From contig MNCI01023346.1 of NCBI GenBank assembly GCA_015680685.1, forward strand, positions 340,971 to 363,443: a DNA stretch of 22,473 bases, in the 5' to 3' direction. The notes beneath the pieces are model-generated. The model ran no database searches, was not told where the DNA came from, and saw nothing but the letters and a program-made list of their open reading frames with translations. A program made the translations under genes and the position numbers. Positions 19,545-22,473 of the stretch are shown one piece after another (position 1 is the stretch's first letter; each line of letters opens with the position of its first letter). The DNA comes from Gnetum montanum. Its lineage: Eukaryota > Streptophyta > Gnetopsida > Gnetales > Gnetaceae.

Positions 19545-20480
19545 TGATGAGAGTGGTTACTCTAGTGGTTTATTCTAATTATTAGAGTAGTTACTCTAGT
19601 AGTTTATTCTAATTATTAGAGCAGGTACTTTAGCAGTTTATTCGAATTATTAGAGTAGTTACTCTAGTGGTTTATTCTAATTATTAGAGTGGTTACTCTA
19701 ATTATTAAAGTAGTTGCTCCTAAGCCTGTAAATACAGTGCTCAGGTGCACAATTGAAAAAAAAGTCTTTTAGCAGTCAAGTAGCAAAACTCTTGTAGTCT
19801 GTTTGAAAGTTTTCCAAGTGCCCGAAGTAGGAGGTCTAACTGTGGATGGATCTTTATTCGAGCATTGTGTAGCTGAGCACACCTTGTGTATGGCAATAAA
19901 GATGAGCTCTTGGGTTCATCCTTACAGCACTTGAGATTTGCTTTCTTACGCATTTCTTTTATTCTATTTTCTTATGCATTTATTTTATTTTATGCACTTT
20001 ACATTTATGTTATTAGTGTAGCAATTCATTTTGATCAATTAAGCAAATCATTAAATTACACTGAGAATGATCACTTCAAGCATAAGTGTAACACTTGGTA
20101 ACCCAGTAACAATTAGCGTTTGGTAATCCCAGTAGCATTGCACTAGTTCAGGATGTGTACAGTAAGTGAGAACAGATGCTGGTGTTAGGATTAGTTAGAA
20201 CTTAGTTAATGAGTAATTAAGATAAATTAGTCACTTAGTTATCTCTATTCTCTATTATTAGCACAAGACATAAAAGAATAAAAGATATAAAAATCATATG
20301 CCTCAAGCTTACTTAACCATACAATCATGACATAAAAGTAAGTTTGGGAAGACAACGATCAACCAACCCGTCCTTGTTCCACAAGGACGCATAAGCACTT
20401 AGTCCTTGGAATTTGACCGAATTGTGCATGAAATGCTGGTATACGTATGGTTGAAAGTCGAGGTACCTCACCACTCATCA
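19545..20480 (+). repeat. 3' LTR of element C
   Basis: It begins TGATGAGAG (19545) and ends CACTCATCA (20480). The U3 repeat array is at 19551-19720, and AATAAA is at 19895-19900. The TATA box is altered to TGTAAATA (19727-19734), which would weaken promotion from this copy. The 25-bp tandem repeat of the family lies near 20085-20135. Confidence 0.93.
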
Positions 20481-20485
20481 GCTTT
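20481..20485 (+). repeat. Target-site duplication GCTTT, right of element C
   Basis: It is identical to 13964-13968 and directly follows the terminal CA of element C. Confidence 0.88.
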
Positions 20486-21345
20486 GAACTAACCTTCACA
20501 TCTTCCAAAACATTAGTGATGGTTTTTTTGAATTTATGCATGCTTTTGGAAGTACATCTCATTAATTTTAATTAATTTTTCCTACTTCTCTATCTCAATA
20601 TCCTTCAACTTCCAAAAACTTTCTTGGACATCTTTTACATTGGACCTTTGGTTTTAATTGTTCAAAAACTTGTGCACTTTCAAAGTTCACATATTAGTTG
20701 TTACGGCTAGGGATGTCTGCTTTGAAATTTTTCCAACATCCTATTTTTGAACATTATGGTAACTAATAATAATTAACTAAAATAAGATGAATAGCTTGAT
20801 GATTTTAGTTACCTCATATCCTTGGAAATACTATGTTGTCATCACCTTGTGCTTAAATGCAAACTAAGGGATCCAAAAAGGGTTAATTATGAAGGAAAAT
20901 TTAGCAAAACTAATGTTGATCCTTTGGCGATTGTAGGTGATGCTAAAAGGAACGCCTAAGGAAGATAGTCTTTTGTCATGCATGAAAATGAGCCTAGAGA
21001 GGGACAACAAAGGATATGCCCATGGACAAATAGTAGCACATACAGGATAATAGCTCAAACATTACATGATTGTACAATCCATGGAATGGTGAGAAGAAAT
21101 TTTAGTCCATCCTTCAAGAATGATTTGCATAACCAAAGAAACATCAACATAACAATCAAGGTTGGAAGTCTACCATTGCTAGCAAAAATAAGAAGAATCA
21201 TCTTTAGCTACTTTTTGAAGATCTCTACAAATTTTGTAATCTTCAATGTCTGTCCAGTCTTTTTGTCACTTTGTCATTTTATCTGCATCCACTTTAATCA
21301 AAATTTGTGATGCGATGCTCAAAGTTAGTTAGTAGTTAGAGTTAG
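20486..21345. other. Unassigned AT-rich stretch between element C and a 3' LTR
   Basis: This should be element A spacer by position, but I find no match to the spacers of B or C until 21346. The left part (20486-20870) is AT-rich and stop-dense on both strands. On the plus strand, 20978-21310 is open for 110 codons, and the frame contains basic and hydrophobic stretches but no domain I recognise. No terminal repeats or poly-A tail were seen that would mark a separate transposon. It may be diverged spacer, a captured fragment, or older flanking DNA. Confidence 0.4.
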
Positions 21346-21436
21346 TCAATAATCCCATACCTTCCCAATATTTTGTAAAGAACTTGTTCCTTGTTTTGTT
21401 CATTTGAGGATAAGTTTTTATTTAATAATGGGTTTA
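21346..21436 (+). other. Conserved 3'-terminal block before an LTR
   Basis: GTCAATAATCCCATACCTTC and the next bases (CCAATATTTTGTAAAGAACT) match the sequence 60-90 bases before the 3' LTRs of B (about 8258-8300) and C (about 19474-19515). The block ends in AATAATGGGTTTA, the place of the purine tract. This shows that the following LTR is a 3' LTR with its own internal region to the left. Confidence 0.75.
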
Positions 21437-22283
21437 TGATGAATTGTACTTTGCATAGGCCCCAATATCAAAGCACAAGTTACGTTATCAAATATTTGAT
21501 ATAGCAGGATGCGTGCTTGCCTATAAATACAACACTTGGATGCACGATTCATCCAAAAATTCTTTTGTGAATAGAGTAGCTAAACCCTTGCAGTTCTATT
21601 CCATAGTCTTAGAGAATAGTTAATGAGTGCGCATAGTGTAAATTTGAGTTAGTTGTACTACATCTTATTCGAGTGGCAATGTACTTGGACACATTCCATG
21701 AATGACAATAATATCGAGATTGATTCTTATTTATTACAACACTTTAACTTGGATTAAATTTGCTTTTAATCTAATTTATATTCCATGTTCTTATTTAATA
21801 TTTAAATTTCCATGCATGTTAATTAATTGGTAGAATGAGCGCAACTAGTTTCAAGTGTAAGTACATATTCACTTAGTAATCCTAGTAGCATTATTGCTTG
21901 GTTTGCTCAGTAGTGTAACGCTTGGTAATCCCTGTAGTGGATACGTGGATTCAAGACATGTATGGTAAGCTAGTAATAGACACTTATTGCTCATAAGCTA
22001 GTTTAGACTTTATCTTCCCATTATTAATTAAATTAATTAATTAATTTCTATTTTATTGTTAGGAGTAGCATGGGCCAGAACAACATCAACCATCATATGC
22101 CTCACTTTGGACTAAACCATACGTGACAAAGCTACCACTAGTTCAAGTGGAAAGACAATGAACTACAATCAAGGCATAATGATCTAGATGCCAAAACTAG
22201 TTCCATCCATGGAATTTGACAAAATTGTGCATGAAAACTTGGGATTCATATGGTTGGGCATAGGAGGTACCCGCTGCTCATCA
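21437..22283 (+). repeat. 3' LTR, subfamily of the solo LTR (probably of element A)
   Basis: This 847-bp LTR begins TGATGAA and ends GCTCATCA (22276-22283). TATAAATA is at 21522-21529 in the context CCTATAAATACAACACTTGG, shared with the solo LTR at 12987. The polyadenylation site reads AATAAT. It is clearly diverged from the LTR at 1-643. Its flank (ATAAG, 22284-22288) does not duplicate the bases before it, as expected for a 3' LTR whose partner is elsewhere. Its membership of element A is an inference. Confidence 0.7.
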
Positions 22284-22473
22284 ATAAGTATGACCATCTA
22301 GAGCATACATTAACGTTTGGTAATCCCAGTAGCACTTACGCTTGGTAACCTAGTAATGTTGCAACGTGTTCATGATGTGTACAAAAGATGGGAATGGATG
22401 CTCATGTTATGATTACTTAAGTCATTAATTAGTTACTAGATTAATTAGCATTTAATTACTTTATTTTCACACT
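22284..22473 (+). repeat. Fragment of a further related LTR at window end
   Basis: From about 22312, GTTTGGTAATCCCAGTAGCA and the following CTTGGTAACCTAGTAATGTT, then CATGATGTGTAC and GGGAATGGATGCT, match the middle of the family's LTRs (for example 271-330). The order and spacing differ from every other copy here. The 3' LTR at 21437 therefore seems to lie inside or beside an older LTR, which would continue past the window. Confidence 0.65.

Larger units (their letters stand above)
13969..20480 (+). mobile_element. Element C: LTR retrotransposon lacking RT, RNase H and integrase
   Basis: The element is 6,512 bp with LTRs of 952 and 936 bp, a tRNA-Asp-like primer site, gag, protease relic and 3' spacer, flanked by perfect GCTTT duplications. 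The gag and protease are close to those of element B. After the protease linker, the sequence passes at about 18295 directly into the 3' spacer, so the pol enzymes are gone. The LTRs differ at about 70 of some 750 aligned bases by hand count, similar to or slightly more than element B. If the deletion predates insertion, the copy was moved by enzymes supplied from another element. If it came later, C was once complete. The sequence alone does not decide. Confidence 0.93.
1..22283 (+). mobile_element. Element A: oldest, interrupted LTR retrotransposon (host of the nest)
   Basis: This is the outer layer of the nest. Visible parts are a 5' LTR end (1-643), primer site (645-662), leader and gag start (663-791), broken gag and an acidic ORF (9111-11773), 3' spacer (11774-12986 and 13889-13968), an unassigned stretch (20486-21345), and a 3'-terminal block with an LTR (21346-22283). 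Elements B and C and a solo LTR are inserted in it. No RT, RNase H or integrase belongs to A, so as seen it is non-autonomous. The assignment is firm up to 13968. The 3' limit is inferred, because the LTR at 21437 is a different subfamily from the LTR at 1-643, so the right end may belong to another element. The left end lies outside the window. Confidence 0.55.

Noticed and set aside
12987-22283. A single element bounded by the two related LTRs at 12987 and 21437
   Set aside because: No primer site follows the first LTR, its right flank is 3'-spacer sequence, and the flanking five bases AAGTA and ATAAG do not match. A solo LTR plus a separate 3' LTR fits better.
1-22473. tRNA, rRNA or host protein genes
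   Set aside because: No cloverleaf-like or rRNA-like sequence and no non-transposon protein domain was seen on either strand. The tRNA-like matches are 18-base primer sites only.

Overview
The window looks like nuclear DNA of a plant with a retrotransposon-rich genome. Nearly everything in it is decayed Ty3/gypsy-type LTR retrotransposon sequence, and I found no host gene, RNA gene or prokaryotic feature. The evidence is LTRs ending in TGATGAG...CTCATCA, primer-binding sites resembling the complement of the tRNA-Asp 3' end, plant-style TATAAATA boxes and AATAAA signals in the LTRs, and a pol relic in the order protease, RT, RNase H, integrase. The wording of the RT and RNase H motifs (FMDDF, VADHLSRL) and the tRNA-Asp-type primer site point to the Athila/Tat side of Ty3/gypsy. 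There is no chromodomain. The species cannot be named from the sequence.

The layout is a nest. The oldest layer, element A, has a 5' LTR cut by the window start (1-643), a primer site, a short leader and the first codons of gag (769-791). Element B (792-9105, 8.3 kb) sits inside that gag start and is flanked by the perfect 5-bp duplication ACCAA (787-791 and 9106-9110). Element A resumes in the same reading frame at 9111 with a broken gag, an unidentified acidic ORF (11507-11773) and a 3' spacer. That spacer is split by a solo LTR (12987-13888; imperfect duplication AAGTA/AAGTG). It is split again by element C (13969-20480, 6.5 kb), flanked by the perfect duplication GCTTT (13964-13968 and 20481-20485). 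After element C come about 0.86 kb of unassigned DNA, a conserved 3'-terminal block, an LTR of the solo-LTR subfamily (21437-22283) and a piece of yet another related LTR to the window end.

Elements B and C are damaged in complementary ways. B keeps RT, RNase H and integrase in one frame with all catalytic residues visible but eight internal stops, and it has lost about 1.3 kb covering the end of gag and the protease active site. C keeps gag and a protease relic but lacks RT, RNase H and integrase. The two LTRs of B differ at roughly 8% of sites, and those of C at roughly 10% (approximate hand counts), so both insertions are old. B and C share stop codons at the same sites in the protease-RT linker, and at other sites one copy has a stop where the other keeps the sense codon.

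I found no convincing new biological system. The points most worth checking are the shared stops, the swapped upstream repeat module in the LTRs of C, a 25-bp tandem repeat kept in all the LTRs, the mismatched LTRs of element A, and two stretches (11430-11773 and 20486-21340) that match nothing else in the window.
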